In this document: in pieces, positions 27,552 to 37,200 of the stretch | How positions within the stretch are numbered: the first letter of the stretch is position 1 | Layout of the letters: every line of letters begins with the position of its first letter | NCBI GenBank assembly: GCA_964532875.1 | Contig: CAZHIZ010000002.1 | Coordinates: 1-64,000 of the forward strand | DNA: 64,000 nt | Direction: 5' to 3' | DNA from: Caldithrix sp964532875 | Lineage (GTDB): Bacteria; Calditrichota; Calditrichia; Calditrichales; Calditrichaceae | Translations under genes and position numbers: made by a program | The notes under the pieces: generated by a model | What the model was told of the DNA's origin: nothing | The model's input: only the letters and a program-made list of their open reading frames with translations | The model's database searches: none

Positions 27552-28865
27552 ATGGCCGATTTAATTCTTTTCGAACCTTCGCCTATGCGGCAAAGGTCCA
27601 TTTTAAAAATTCTTGAAGCATGGCAGGAGCGTGTCGAAACGCTAACGGATTTTCGCGAATTTCAAGAGCGCCTTGAGAGTTCGGAAGGACGAATTGCTCT
27701 GTTGGATATGGATTTGCTTCCTGCCGAAGGCAGGAACGGCATTCTCGGTAAATTAAAATTTTGCCGGGAATTTCATGTTTTAATAGCCGTTTCCGAGCAG
27801 AACGAAAACAAGCGCCTGACTTTTACTCTGCAGTCGGGTATCCCGGTTCTTCCCTTAAATACGCGGCTCGATGGCCCTCTAAGCAAAATCCTGAAACAGG
27901 CCCGGGATCAATTACAAGACCTGCGCCGAACCGACCAGAAGGATGAAATTCGCTTCGTCGGAGAACATGCTTCCGTTAAAGCCGTTTTGCAACGAGTCGA
28001 TTTAATAGCCGATACGGATGCCAACGTTCTGATCACGGGAGAAACGGGCAGCGGTAAAACCATCCTTGCCAAATTGATTCACAACCGCTCTTACCGGCGA
28101 AACGAGCCTTTTATTCACATTAATTGCGCGGCCATACCGGATCAATTGCTGGAAGCCGAATTGTTCGGCTACAAAAAGGGGGCCTTTACCGGTGCCAATA
28201 AAGATACCGCCGGAAAATTTAAAGCAGCCGGTCGCGGCACGATTTTGCTGGATGAAATCGGCGAAATGCCGGTGCATCTGCAAGCCAAACTCTTAAAAGT
28301 GCTCGACGAAAACCGATATTACCCCATCGGCGGGACGCAACTGGAAACCGTATCGGCACGCATTCTCGCCGCTACCAATAAAAATCTGTTTGAAGAAATG
28401 ATCCAGAAGCGCTTTCGCAAAGATCTGTTTTATCGTTTGAATTCCTTTGAAATACACATTCCCCCTTTAAAAGAACGGCGTGAAGATATTCCCTTGCTGT
28501 TTAATTTTTACATTGATGTGTACACCAGAAGACACCAAATCCCCAAGCCCCGAATTCAATATTCCGTTTATGAAGTTTTGCGGCATTACGATTGGCCCGG
28601 CAATGTGCGTGAATTGCAGAACCTGGTGGAAACGCTTCTTTACTTCCGGCCGGAATTTATCACGCTGGAACTCTTGCCCCAACATTTCTTTTCGGGGTAT
28701 ACGACGCAAATGATTAAAATGGGTGAAGAATTCCGATCTTTGGACGAAATAAAGAAAAGCTATGCCCGTTATATTTTACAGCACGTAGAAGGCAACAAAA
28801 GCAAGGCTGCTAAAATTTTGGGGGTCGATATTAAAACATTTAATAAGTTGATAAAAGAGTTTTAA
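27552..28865 (+). CDS. Sigma-54-dependent transcriptional activator with degenerate receiver
   Basis: 437 residues. The AAA+ domain has Walker A GETGSGKT (163-170), the sigma-54 contact loop GAFTGA (210-215), LDEIGEMP and LREL-type WPGNVRELQN. A Fis-type helix-turn-helix ends the protein (NKSKAAKILGVDIKTFNKLIKEF region). The first 120 residues resemble a response-regulator receiver with a possible phospho-Asp in LLDMDLL. The acidic pocket at the start is FEPS rather than the usual DD/ED pair, so phosphorylation is doubtful. No histidine kinase is adjacent. The ATG lies four bases after surA, suggesting co-expression with envelope chaperones. Targets are unknown; the lon promoter is one candidate. 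Confidence 0.9.
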   Translation: MADLILFEPSPMRQRSILKILEAWQERVETLTDFREFQERLESSEGRIALLDMDLLPAEGRNGILGKLKFCREFHVLIAVSEQNENKRLTFTLQSGIPVLPLNTRLDGPLSKILKQARDQLQDLRRTDQKDEIRFVGEHASVKAVLQRVDLIADTDANVLITGETGSGKTILAKLIHNRSYRRNEPFIHINCAAIPDQLLEAELFGYKKGAFTGANKDTAGKFKAAGRGTILLDEIGEMPVHLQAKLLKVLDENRYYPIGGTQLETVSARILAATNKNLFEEMIQKRFRKDLFYRLNSFEIHIPPLKERREDIPLLFNFYIDVYTRRHQIPKPRIQYSVYEVLRHYDWPGNVRELQNLVETLLYFRPEFITLELLPQHFFSGYTTQMIKMGEEFRSLDEIKKSYARYILQHVEGNKSKAAKILGVDIKTFNKLIKEF

Positions 28866-28885
28866 TCAATTTAATGGAGTATGGT

Positions 28886-30490
28886 ATGGTTCGAGCGATT
28901 TGGCGTAATTTGCCTTTTGTTAAATACAAACTATTGAATGAATTATTGCTAAAAACCCATGCGGTACTCGGCCAAATTCAAAAAATTTGCTACAAACCTC
29001 AAAATAGCCAGGAACTGTACAAAACCCTCTTACCGTTATTTGTGGAATTGGCTTTCCCTTTGAAAGAGCAGATTTTTGTTTTCAGCCATGAGCGCGGCCA
29101 GGGTGACGAGTGGACGGATTTACTGAATTCGGGTAATCTTAAATTTAAAAACACCAACAAGCTGGAAATCTTTTTAGACCATGAACCGGCACTTAAATTA
29201 AACAATTTGACAAAATATTTTGCTACGCCCTTGCCGGTGGAGGCCAAAGGCGGTTTGGCTTTTAAACTAACCCACGGACATGATTATCTTTTCCTTTACA
29301 AAAAGGCCGATGCCTTTATCAAAGCTTATTTTGAAATTCTGTTCAACACATTTTCGGCTCTGGCCAAATATTTAGCCATTAATAGTGAGAACGCCGTTTT
29401 AAAAGAACAAATCGAATTGCTGAAAAAGCAAATTATCGAAGTAAACGATCGCTTAACGGAAGCGGAAAAAAATCTCAAACGCCGCCTTCATGAAATCGAC
29501 CAACTGTTTCAAGTCAGTAACGAATTGTTCGGCATGGTGGATCGCGAGAATTTAATCAACACGGCCTTGCTGATTATTGTGGGACAATTGGGGGCCGATA
29601 GTACCTTTGCCCTTTTGCACAATGAAGAAACGGAAGCCTATTCCGACTTTTATTCCAAGGGCTTCGGCATCGAACAACAAAATTTTTCATTGGATAAAAA
29701 TCATCCTCTGATCGTTTATTTCCGCAATGGCGGCGATATTCTGTTCCACGAAGACATTCAGTTCAAAGATTCCAAAGAAGACATTCTTCCGTTTTTTCAG
29801 GAGACGAAAGCCCAGATGGTAGCTCCTTTGATTGTTGACGGTGAGTTAATCGGTATTTTGGGTTGCGGAGAAAAATTATTCGGTGGTGCTTATGATTCCA
29901 TCGATAAGCGTATTTTTCGTGTGCTCATGAATACCATTACACTGGCCTTTAAGAACCAGTTTTTGTATCAAAAGGTATCGGAAGAATCGTTTATCGATGA
30001 GAATACGGGCTTGCCCAATCGCAGATATTTTGAAAAACGCATGGCCGAAGAAAAAAGTCGCGCCAAACGCCAGAAGAATAATTTGGGCCTGTTTATTATT
30101 CATCCCGCTGAGACCGATAGCTTATTAAAAAAGTTGGATAAAAATCTTGTGCAATCCATTGAACGTAAGGCGAGTAAAAAACTGCAGCCCATTATTCGTA
30201 TGCAGGATTTTTTAGCTATCGTTGCTCCGGCCACCTTTGCTTTGGTAGCTCCGGGCATCGAAGAAGAAGCCATGTTTCCGGTAATTGATCGTGTAAAAAA
30301 TGCTCTGGAGCCGTTTGCCGTTGACGAAAAAATTCATCCCGATCGTGAACTCCGTTTCGAAATTGAACGCTATATTTATCCTCAAAAGGAAGTGGAATTC
30401 GAATTAGTCTTGAATCGTTTTCTTAAAAAGGAAGAAGATGAAAAAGAGAACGATACGGACTTACTCACGGATTTGGATTTTAACTTTTAA
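28886..30490 (+). CDS. GAF-domain protein with degenerate GGDEF domain
   Basis: 534 residues from ATG 28886, which has GGAG six bases upstream; an in-frame ATG at 28874 has none. The middle contains a coiled stretch (about 170-215) and a GAF domain (about 215-365, VDRENLINTALLIIVGQLGADS). The C-terminus starts like a diguanylate cyclase (DENTGLPNRRYFEKRM). The active-site GGDEF is replaced by APATF, so it should not make c-di-GMP. Acidic residues end the protein. It follows the sigma-54 activator by 20 bases and precedes a TPR and an HD-GYP gene. It may be a sensor or binding protein in c-di-GMP-related signalling. Confidence 0.78.
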   Translation: MVRAIWRNLPFVKYKLLNELLLKTHAVLGQIQKICYKPQNSQELYKTLLPLFVELAFPLKEQIFVFSHERGQGDEWTDLLNSGNLKFKNTNKLEIFLDHEPALKLNNLTKYFATPLPVEAKGGLAFKLTHGHDYLFLYKKADAFIKAYFEILFNTFSALAKYLAINSENAVLKEQIELLKKQIIEVNDRLTEAEKNLKRRLHEIDQLFQVSNELFGMVDRENLINTALLIIVGQLGADSTFALLHNEETEAYSDFYSKGFGIEQQNFSLDKNHPLIVYFRNGGDILFHEDIQFKDSKEDILPFFQETKAQMVAPLIVDGELIGILGCGEKLFGGAYDSIDKRIFRVLMNTITLAFKNQFLYQKVSEESFIDENTGLPNRRYFEKRMAEEKSRAKRQKNNLGLFIIHPAETDSLLKKLDKNLVQSIERKASKKLQPIIRMQDFLAIVAPATFALVAPGIEEEAMFPVIDRVKNALEPFAVDEKIHPDRELRFEIERYIYPQKEVEFELVLNRFLKKEEDEKENDTDLLTDLDFNF

Positions 30491-30752
30491 AATTTAACAA
30501 CTTATTGCCTTTTTGACGAATTCGTTGTATTATAAGGATTAGTCAAACCTGAATTGAGCGGTGTCTTCCCATGTTAAGGCCGATGATTGTTGAACGATGG
30601 ATTGCAGCCAATCGGTTTTGCAAGGTTAAAATAGAATTCATCTGAAGGCGTTTCCTGGAGCCGCGTAATTTCTTAAAAAGTGCGCAGAACAATCGCTCAA
30701 TGGGGCATGATTCATTTGCTTTTAGGCTATCGACTTTTTTTGAGGGTGTACA

Positions 30753-31901
30753 ATGTCGGATATCGGGTATAATGACAATGTAGTTGTAGGCGATCGGACG
30801 TTTCATATTCAAACGGCTACCAATAAATCCAAAGGGGTAGTGCGTTGCGAGGTATTTGAAAAAGGGCGCTTGATCACCACCAGAGAGCTCAAATACGAAC
30901 GGCGTAAGAAAAAGCAAGCCGAAGCTTCCGAAGATCATATCCATTCGTTCGTAAAAGATGTGCATGTTGCCACGGTTGATGAATTGAAATTTCTATTCAA
31001 AGTGGCACAGCGCATTAACAAAGCCCCCAGTACATCTTCCCTTATTAAATTAGGCCTGTTGTTTTTAAAGCATAACCTTATTGCAGATGCCGTTCGCACG
31101 TTTAAAAAGGTGCTCCAGATCGAACCGGCTTCGGACAGAGCCATGATTTTGCTCGCTTCCACCTATATTAAGATGAACCGCAACGATGCGGCTATCGAGC
31201 TTTTGGAACGGGTTGTGAAGTCGGGGTATTCGTATGCCGATGTGTATAATAAAATGGGATTGGCCTACCTGAATAAAAAAAATTATTCCAGAGCCTTGAA
31301 TTCTTTTCAAGAGGCATTACGTATTAATCCGTCTTACGGCGAGGCCCAATATAATGCGGCCATTGCTTATTTACAAAGTTTGTCCCGCAAGGAAAGCGGA
31401 TCGTTTCTGCCGCCTCCGTCTATTCGTGTGGAACGGGCCAAACAGCTTTTGCAGAAAGTCGCTTTGCAAAATAAAAGTTTTAAGGCCATGCTGGCCAAAG
31501 AAGTGGAGCAACTTTTAGACCGAAAAGAATTCCGACAGGCGGTTCAGCTTTTACACAGCCAGCGTGATCGGCTATTCCCCATGGATACGACGGGCCTTAT
31601 CAGCACCAGTTTTTATTTGAAATTTATGTACGATGGTGTACGTTTAACGGAAAAAGAAATTAAGCAATATGAACAGGAACTAAAAGAAGCCATTGAGCAA
31701 AAACCGGATTATGCCGATTTGTGGAATAGTTTGGGCATTGTTCATCTGATTCAATGCCGCAATTTGTTTTTACAGGCTTTAAATGAATTCGATCATGCCT
31801 TAGAGATCAATCCGGCTTACGAAAAAGCTCGAAAAAATAAAAAGTTGGTCGAAAATGACGGGAAAGAATTTTTGATTTTGTTACGGGCTATTTTAAAATG
31901 A
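30753..31901 (+). CDS. TPR-repeat protein
   Basis: 382 residues. The first 60 residues form a small beta-rich domain (DNVVVGDRTFHIQTATN...RCEVFEKGRLITTRELKYE) that I do not recognise, followed by a basic segment and at least five tetratricopeptide repeats. Clear examples are DAVRTFKKVLQIEPAS, NKMGLAYLNKKNYSRALNSFQEAL-type and ALNEFDHALEINPAYEKA. No export signal. GAGG seven bases before the ATG supports the start. It overlaps the HD-GYP gene by four bases, so the two are likely translated together and may interact. Confidence 0.85.
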   Translation: MSDIGYNDNVVVGDRTFHIQTATNKSKGVVRCEVFEKGRLITTRELKYERRKKKQAEASEDHIHSFVKDVHVATVDELKFLFKVAQRINKAPSTSSLIKLGLLFLKHNLIADAVRTFKKVLQIEPASDRAMILLASTYIKMNRNDAAIELLERVVKSGYSYADVYNKMGLAYLNKKNYSRALNSFQEALRINPSYGEAQYNAAIAYLQSLSRKESGSFLPPPSIRVERAKQLLQKVALQNKSFKAMLAKEVEQLLDRKEFRQAVQLLHSQRDRLFPMDTTGLISTSFYLKFMYDGVRLTEKEIKQYEQELKEAIEQKPDYADLWNSLGIVHLIQCRNLFLQALNEFDHALEINPAYEKARKNKKLVENDGKEFLILLRAILK

Positions 31902-33643
31902 AACGATTAAGCGCCACATTTTTAGGGAAAAACCGCGCGCTTATTTTTCTGGGCACTCAGGTTGCCGTTGTGCTGGCGGGAATCGGATTGGTGGCTTTCC
32001 CGCCGGCCGGAGCTTTATTGGCCATGGCAAAAATGGTTTGGATCGCTTTGGGGCTTCAGGCGGCAGGGACATTACTCTTTGCCGTGGTAATTTCCGGAAA
32101 GCCGTTTAATCAATCACTATCAGCGGGATTTTTTTATTTTGATTTGGCCATGGCCTACTTTTTGGAAATGCCCTATTCCGGCGGAGCGTCTTTCTTTTTG
32201 GTTATTCCGGCCTTTGTATTGCTTGCCTCCGTGCTCATTTTCTCCGATAAATGGGTCATTCGCCTAAGCATTGCCACCGCACTTTTTTTGATTTTCGGGA
32301 GCGTTCTTTATGCCCTCACGGGAATTCTGCCTTTCCGTTTATCTTTTGTATTAACGCAGGTTCTGCTTTATTCGGTCGCTGTTTTTCTAATGTATTGGGC
32401 GCGACGTTCCTTGTTTTATCTGGAAAGGGAAAACAGAGCGTTAAAAGGCTCTTTATTTAAAGTTCAGAAAGAACAAAAAGATTTGAAGCAACGCTTAATT
32501 GTTCTTCAGCGGGGAAGTGAAAATTTAAGCAAAAATGTAAAACGCAGAGAGATTGAAATACAAAATATTTTAACTTTAAGCGAACAGATGAATATCGGTA
32601 AAGATTCCAAGGATGTGTTGCGTTCGTTCCTGTTAACGGCTTTAGGACAACTGGGCAGCAGTCATGCCTTCGTGATGGCCAAAGAGCGCAGAGACCAGAA
32701 TTATTGGAATATCATTGTAGAAAAAGGATTGCGCTCCATGCATCCGGAAGACATGCGCATGTATCTGGACGGGAATTTTATTTCTTTGTTGCGTGCGGTG
32801 CGCGAACCCGTTTACATTAAAGAAATGCCGAAAGATAATTTGTTTACCGATGAATTGGATTTCATTAATACATTTTCCGATGATGTGGTGTGTCCGATTT
32901 TTGTCAACAGTCGTTTAATCGGTATGGTCGCCTTCGGGGCAAAAATTTCGGGTAAGGATTTCAGCAAAGAAGATTTTAATTTAATTGCGATTGTGGCCAA
33001 TCAAAGCGCTTTTGTGTTGGATCAGGTGCAAAAAGCCGATGACTATCGCGACCAATTTTCGCGCACGGTGCGCGCCATGTTGTATGCCCTGGAAGCAAAA
33101 TACATGTTCACGCGTGGCCATTTGTTACGCACAACCAATTATGTGACCATGACCGCCCGTCGGTTGGGTTTTTCGCGAAACGAAGTGCAGCAAATGGGCA
33201 TGGGCAGTATTTTGCACGACATCGGTAAAACCGCGGTGCGCGATAAGTATTTGTTGTACGACGGTTCCTTAAGTAATACGGCCAAAGATTTACGCGTGAA
33301 AGAACGCATCTTAACTCACGCCGTGGAAGGGGGCAAAATATTGAAAGCCGCCGGTTTTAGCAGTACCCTGGTTGATATGGCTTTACACCATCATGAATAT
33401 TTTAACGGACAAGGTTTCCCCGATCGGCTGGCCGGTGATGAAATTCCCATCCAAACCCGCATTCTGGCCGCTTGCAACGCTTACGATGCCATGACCTCTG
33501 ATCGCCCGTACCGCAAAGCGCTTTCCAAACAAGTGGCCATCAATGTGATGGAGCAGCAAGCCGGACAACAATTCGATCCCGAAGTTGTTAAGGCTTTTTT
33601 AGATGTGCTTAAAAACTCAAGTACGCAAAACATGTATCATTGA
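31898..33643 (+). CDS. Membrane GAF-HD-GYP protein, probable c-di-GMP phosphodiesterase
   Basis: 581 residues. Residues 15-180 contain about six hydrophobic membrane segments. A coiled linker (about 175-225) leads to a GAF domain (about 235-370). The C-terminal HD-GYP domain has the metal-binding HDIGK (His440, Asp441), HAVEGGKIL, HHHEYFNGQGFP and CNAYDAMTSDRPYR. The GYP triplet is GFP here, a common variant. Such enzymes hydrolyse c-di-GMP to GMP at the inner membrane. It starts inside the TPR gene stop codon. The preceding GGDEF-type protein has a dead cyclase site, so c-di-GMP synthesis must come from elsewhere. Confidence 0.9.
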   Translation: MKRLSATFLGKNRALIFLGTQVAVVLAGIGLVAFPPAGALLAMAKMVWIALGLQAAGTLLFAVVISGKPFNQSLSAGFFYFDLAMAYFLEMPYSGGASFFLVIPAFVLLASVLIFSDKWVIRLSIATALFLIFGSVLYALTGILPFRLSFVLTQVLLYSVAVFLMYWARRSLFYLERENRALKGSLFKVQKEQKDLKQRLIVLQRGSENLSKNVKRREIEIQNILTLSEQMNIGKDSKDVLRSFLLTALGQLGSSHAFVMAKERRDQNYWNIIVEKGLRSMHPEDMRMYLDGNFISLLRAVREPVYIKEMPKDNLFTDELDFINTFSDDVVCPIFVNSRLIGMVAFGAKISGKDFSKEDFNLIAIVANQSAFVLDQVQKADDYRDQFSRTVRAMLYALEAKYMFTRGHLLRTTNYVTMTARRLGFSRNEVQQMGMGSILHDIGKTAVRDKYLLYDGSLSNTAKDLRVKERILTHAVEGGKILKAAGFSSTLVDMALHHHEYFNGQGFPDRLAGDEIPIQTRILAACNAYDAMTSDRPYRKALSKQVAINVMEQQAGQQFDPEVVKAFLDVLKNSSTQNMYH

Positions 33644-33780
33644 TTGGGATGCGAATCACGATTTGCCAGCAACTGTGCCTTGTATCACCGAAATTTCTAC
33701 GGTTCTATCCGATATTGACTTAAGTAATTGATTATTATGCTTTGATTTTACAAACATCCCGGATAATAAAGGAGAGGCTT

Positions 33781-34287
33781 ATGCCTAAGATGTTTAAACC
33801 CCGTTTTTTCTTTTTTTTAATCGTATTGTTACCAATCTGGGTTAATGCGCAAACGCAACCCTCGGAATGGAAGATTACGCCGGATGAACCCGGTACCCAC
33901 AGTTTCTATTTGACCATGGGCTTTCGGGCAAATGCACGAACATTCTGGGGCGTGGCTATTCGGTTCTCCAAACAAGAACGGGTTTTCCCCAGAAGTATTG
34001 TTGTCGATGGGGAACAATGGTGGCTATTGAACGCCCGAAGCGCACCGCAAAAGAAAAAGGTTGTGCACTGGTATTATGCCGATTCCGTACTGGAATTGCG
34101 TTTTTCGCCGCAGTCCGTCACAGCGGGTTCCATTTGGGAGCTGCATTTACATCTTAGCGAATTATCCTCGAAGAAGAAGAAAATAGCCGTAGTGCTTATG
34201 GCTCTGTCGGCTGAAGGACGTACGGCCGGCGTTTTAAGCAAAAAAACGATGCCTTTACCCCAAAATGCACTAAAAATATTAAGGTAA
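33781..34287 (+). CDS. Secreted protein of unknown function
   Basis: 168 residues from ATG 33781, placed by AAAGGAG six bases upstream; an in-frame ATG at 33742 lacks a site. A signal peptide (FFFFLIVLLPIWVNAQ) ends near residue 20. The mature part is beta-strand-like (THSFYLTMGFRANARTFWGVAIRFS, SVLELRFSPQSVTAGSIWELHLHL). I do not recognise a family. It ends seven bases before the giant surface protein gene, so it may be a periplasmic or surface accessory of that protein. Confidence 0.7.
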   Translation: MPKMFKPRFFFFLIVLLPIWVNAQTQPSEWKITPDEPGTHSFYLTMGFRANARTFWGVAIRFSKQERVFPRSIVVDGEQWWLLNARSAPQKKKVVHWYYADSVLELRFSPQSVTAGSIWELHLHLSELSSKKKKIAVVLMALSAEGRTAGVLSKKTMPLPQNALKILR

Positions 34288-34294
34288 AAGAATC

Positions 34295-37200
34295 ATGAAG
34301 AAATACATACTTGCTATTTTCATAATATGCGGATTAAGTGTGCAGGCGGCTTTGGCCGATCAGGGCGGTAGTGATGCATTCGGTTATATGTGGACGGATA
34401 GTAAAGGTACCGTCACCATCGATTACAATTGGATCGATATTAAATCTTCGGCCAATCAGGTTTATGGGGCTTCGTATGATAATGAGGCTCCGGTGGGAAA
34501 GGCCTTGCCTTTTAAAGTTTGGTTTTATGGTGTTGCCCATGACAGTTTGTTTATTTCACCCAACGGTTGGTTCAGTTTTAAAAATCCGCAAGGTAATTCA
34601 TATCCCGCAAACGACACACTGCCTTCGGCTTCGGCTCCGGATTCCATTGTGGCACCCTATTGGGACGACCTGACCGGTGACTCCCGTTATGACGACGGGA
34701 TTTATTATGCCGTGGTGGGCAGTGCCCCCAATCGGAAAATTGTTGTTCAATGGGAATCGATTACCGCAGGTGCCTTGGGTGTAACTTCGACGCTGGTTTT
34801 TGAAGCGGTTATTTATGAACGCAATAATCTGATCAAGTTTCAATACAAAACGGTGGATAGCGATAAAAACGGCGGAGGTGAAGCAACAATCGGCATCGCC
34901 GCGGATGCCTCGGACGGCCTCACGTATTATTATGGTGACGGAACCGGTTTTGGCCCGTTAACTTCGAATATGGCCATTCTTTTTCATAATCGCCGACTTG
35001 TTTCGGGTGCTACGGCTGCCATTAGTCCGCTGGAGGCTCAGGCCGGTAGTTACACCCAATTCAACTACACTTTTTACGATATCGATCTATCCGGTGCCAA
35101 AGGTTTAGGCAAGCTGGACCGCTTCGCCATTAAAGTTCCTTTTAGCACGGTTCCGTCTGTGAGCGCCGTGTACTTGAACGGTGACGCGGCGTACATTCAA
35201 AACAGTCAAACGGCACCGAGCGATCCCGGTTATGCCGTTTGGTATTATGATTCCACTAAGGATTCGCTTATCGTATTAACATCGTATTTTGATGTACCCG
35301 ATTCGGTACGTATTGTCTTCGGACAGAGCATGCCTACTTCTTTGTCTCAAAATAATGCCTATGCCAGCACATTTGATGCGCGCCTGGATCAATCGGCAGC
35401 CGGACAAAGTAGCGACGGAGGCTTTGCCGTCAATGTGGTAGCCGGAAATGTCGCCTATTACACATTCAATCCTTCCGCCGATCAAACTATCAGTGCCGGC
35501 GGAAGCATTAACTACACGATTACGGCCAGAGACCAATACGGTAACGGAGTGGTCAATTCTCAGAGCGTAACGGTAAGTACGCCGGGTAGTTCAACGGCTA
35601 CGGTCAGCCCTTCCAGTAATTTGACCTTTGCCAACGACAGTACCTTGAGTTTCAGCGTAAGCGACAATACCGCCGGTAGCTTTACGGTTCAGGTAAGCAA
35701 CGACAACGATAGCAACATCAACGGCGAAAGCGGATTGGTGACGGTACAGGCGACAACGGCCGATCATTTTGTCAAACTGAGTTCGGAATCGGCCATTACG
35801 GTGGGAACGGATCGCTTGTTACAGGTACGTTTGGAGGATGCCTACGGTAACGATTTATCGGGGGAGAGTGTTACTTTTACACGCGTACGCGGAAGCGGGA
35901 CATTTTCCAACGGCTTAGCGAGCATCAGCGTTACCACGGATGCCAATGGTGTGGCGCAGGCCACATATACGGCCAGTACATCGGTGGGTTATGTTTCGGA
36001 TAGCATTGATGTGGCAACGGGAACGGTGCGTACGGAATATGTTTTGCCGCTGCAAGCTGATGCGGTAACCCATTACACATTTGATCCCAGCGGCGATCAA
36101 ACCATCAGTGCCGGCGGGAGTATCAACTACACGATAACGGCCAGAGACCAATACGGCAACGGGGTGGCCAATTCTCAGAGCGTGACGGTAAGTACACCGG
36201 GCAGCTCAACGGCTACGGTCAGCCCTTCCAATAATTTGTCCTTTGCCAATGATAGTACCTTGAGTTTCACTGTTAGCGATACGGTAAGCGGGAGCTTTGC
36301 CGTGCGCGTGGCCAATGATGCCAATACCGATATTAACGGCGAAAGCGGTTTGGTCACGGTAAATACCGGTGCTTTAAGCTATGTACTTATTCGTTCGGAA
36401 GCCAATAACGGCGGTACGGAAGTGGGTGATTTAAATTTAACGACCGATGATGTGTACACCTTTTACGCCGCCGGTTACGATAGCTACGGTAATTACATCA
36501 GTGATACGGATGTAACCTGGAGTTCGACCGGAAGTCTGGAAACGATCAATGCCACGGGATCGAAATTCACATTTAATCCCTCTCAGGCCGGAGGCAGCGG
36601 GCAAATAGTGGCCACGCCATCCGGGGGCGCTACAGCGGACCAAACTGGTACCATTTCCGTGAGCGTCGGTTCGTTGGCCGAATTGCGCATTCAAACTCAA
36701 AATACCGCCGGACAATCCACCCTGAGCGATACGTCCATTACAGCCGATGAAAATTTAACGTTGTATGCCGTAGGCTATGACGCCGACGGCAACTACATCG
36801 GTTTAACAGCGGCCAATTGGACTTTAAACACCCTGAGCGGAAGCCTTTCACCGGCCAATCCCACAACATCCGTAACATTTACCCCGGATCTCACCGGTAG
36901 CGGTTCCATCTCGGCACAGGCCGATGCCAACAGCCAGATCGGGGATCAAACAGGCAGCATTACGGTAACAGCCGGGGCGGTCAATTACGTACTCATCCGC
37001 GATGAGGCGAACGGCGGCGGACAGGAAGTTGGTGATGTGACCATGACGGCCGGTCAAACCCTTACGTTGTATGCCGCGGGTTACGATTCCAAAAACAATT
37101 TTGCCGGCAATGTTAATGTGGATTGGTCGGTAACCGGAACGCTGAGCGGGCTGAGTGCAGATCATACAAATACCTATGTGGTAACGCTTTCGCCGACTTC

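Noticed and set aside
30543..30965. 140-residue frame on the - strand across the intergenic region and the TPR gene
   Set aside because: It overlaps the start of a well-supported TPR gene, has no recognisable motif and no good ribosome binding site.
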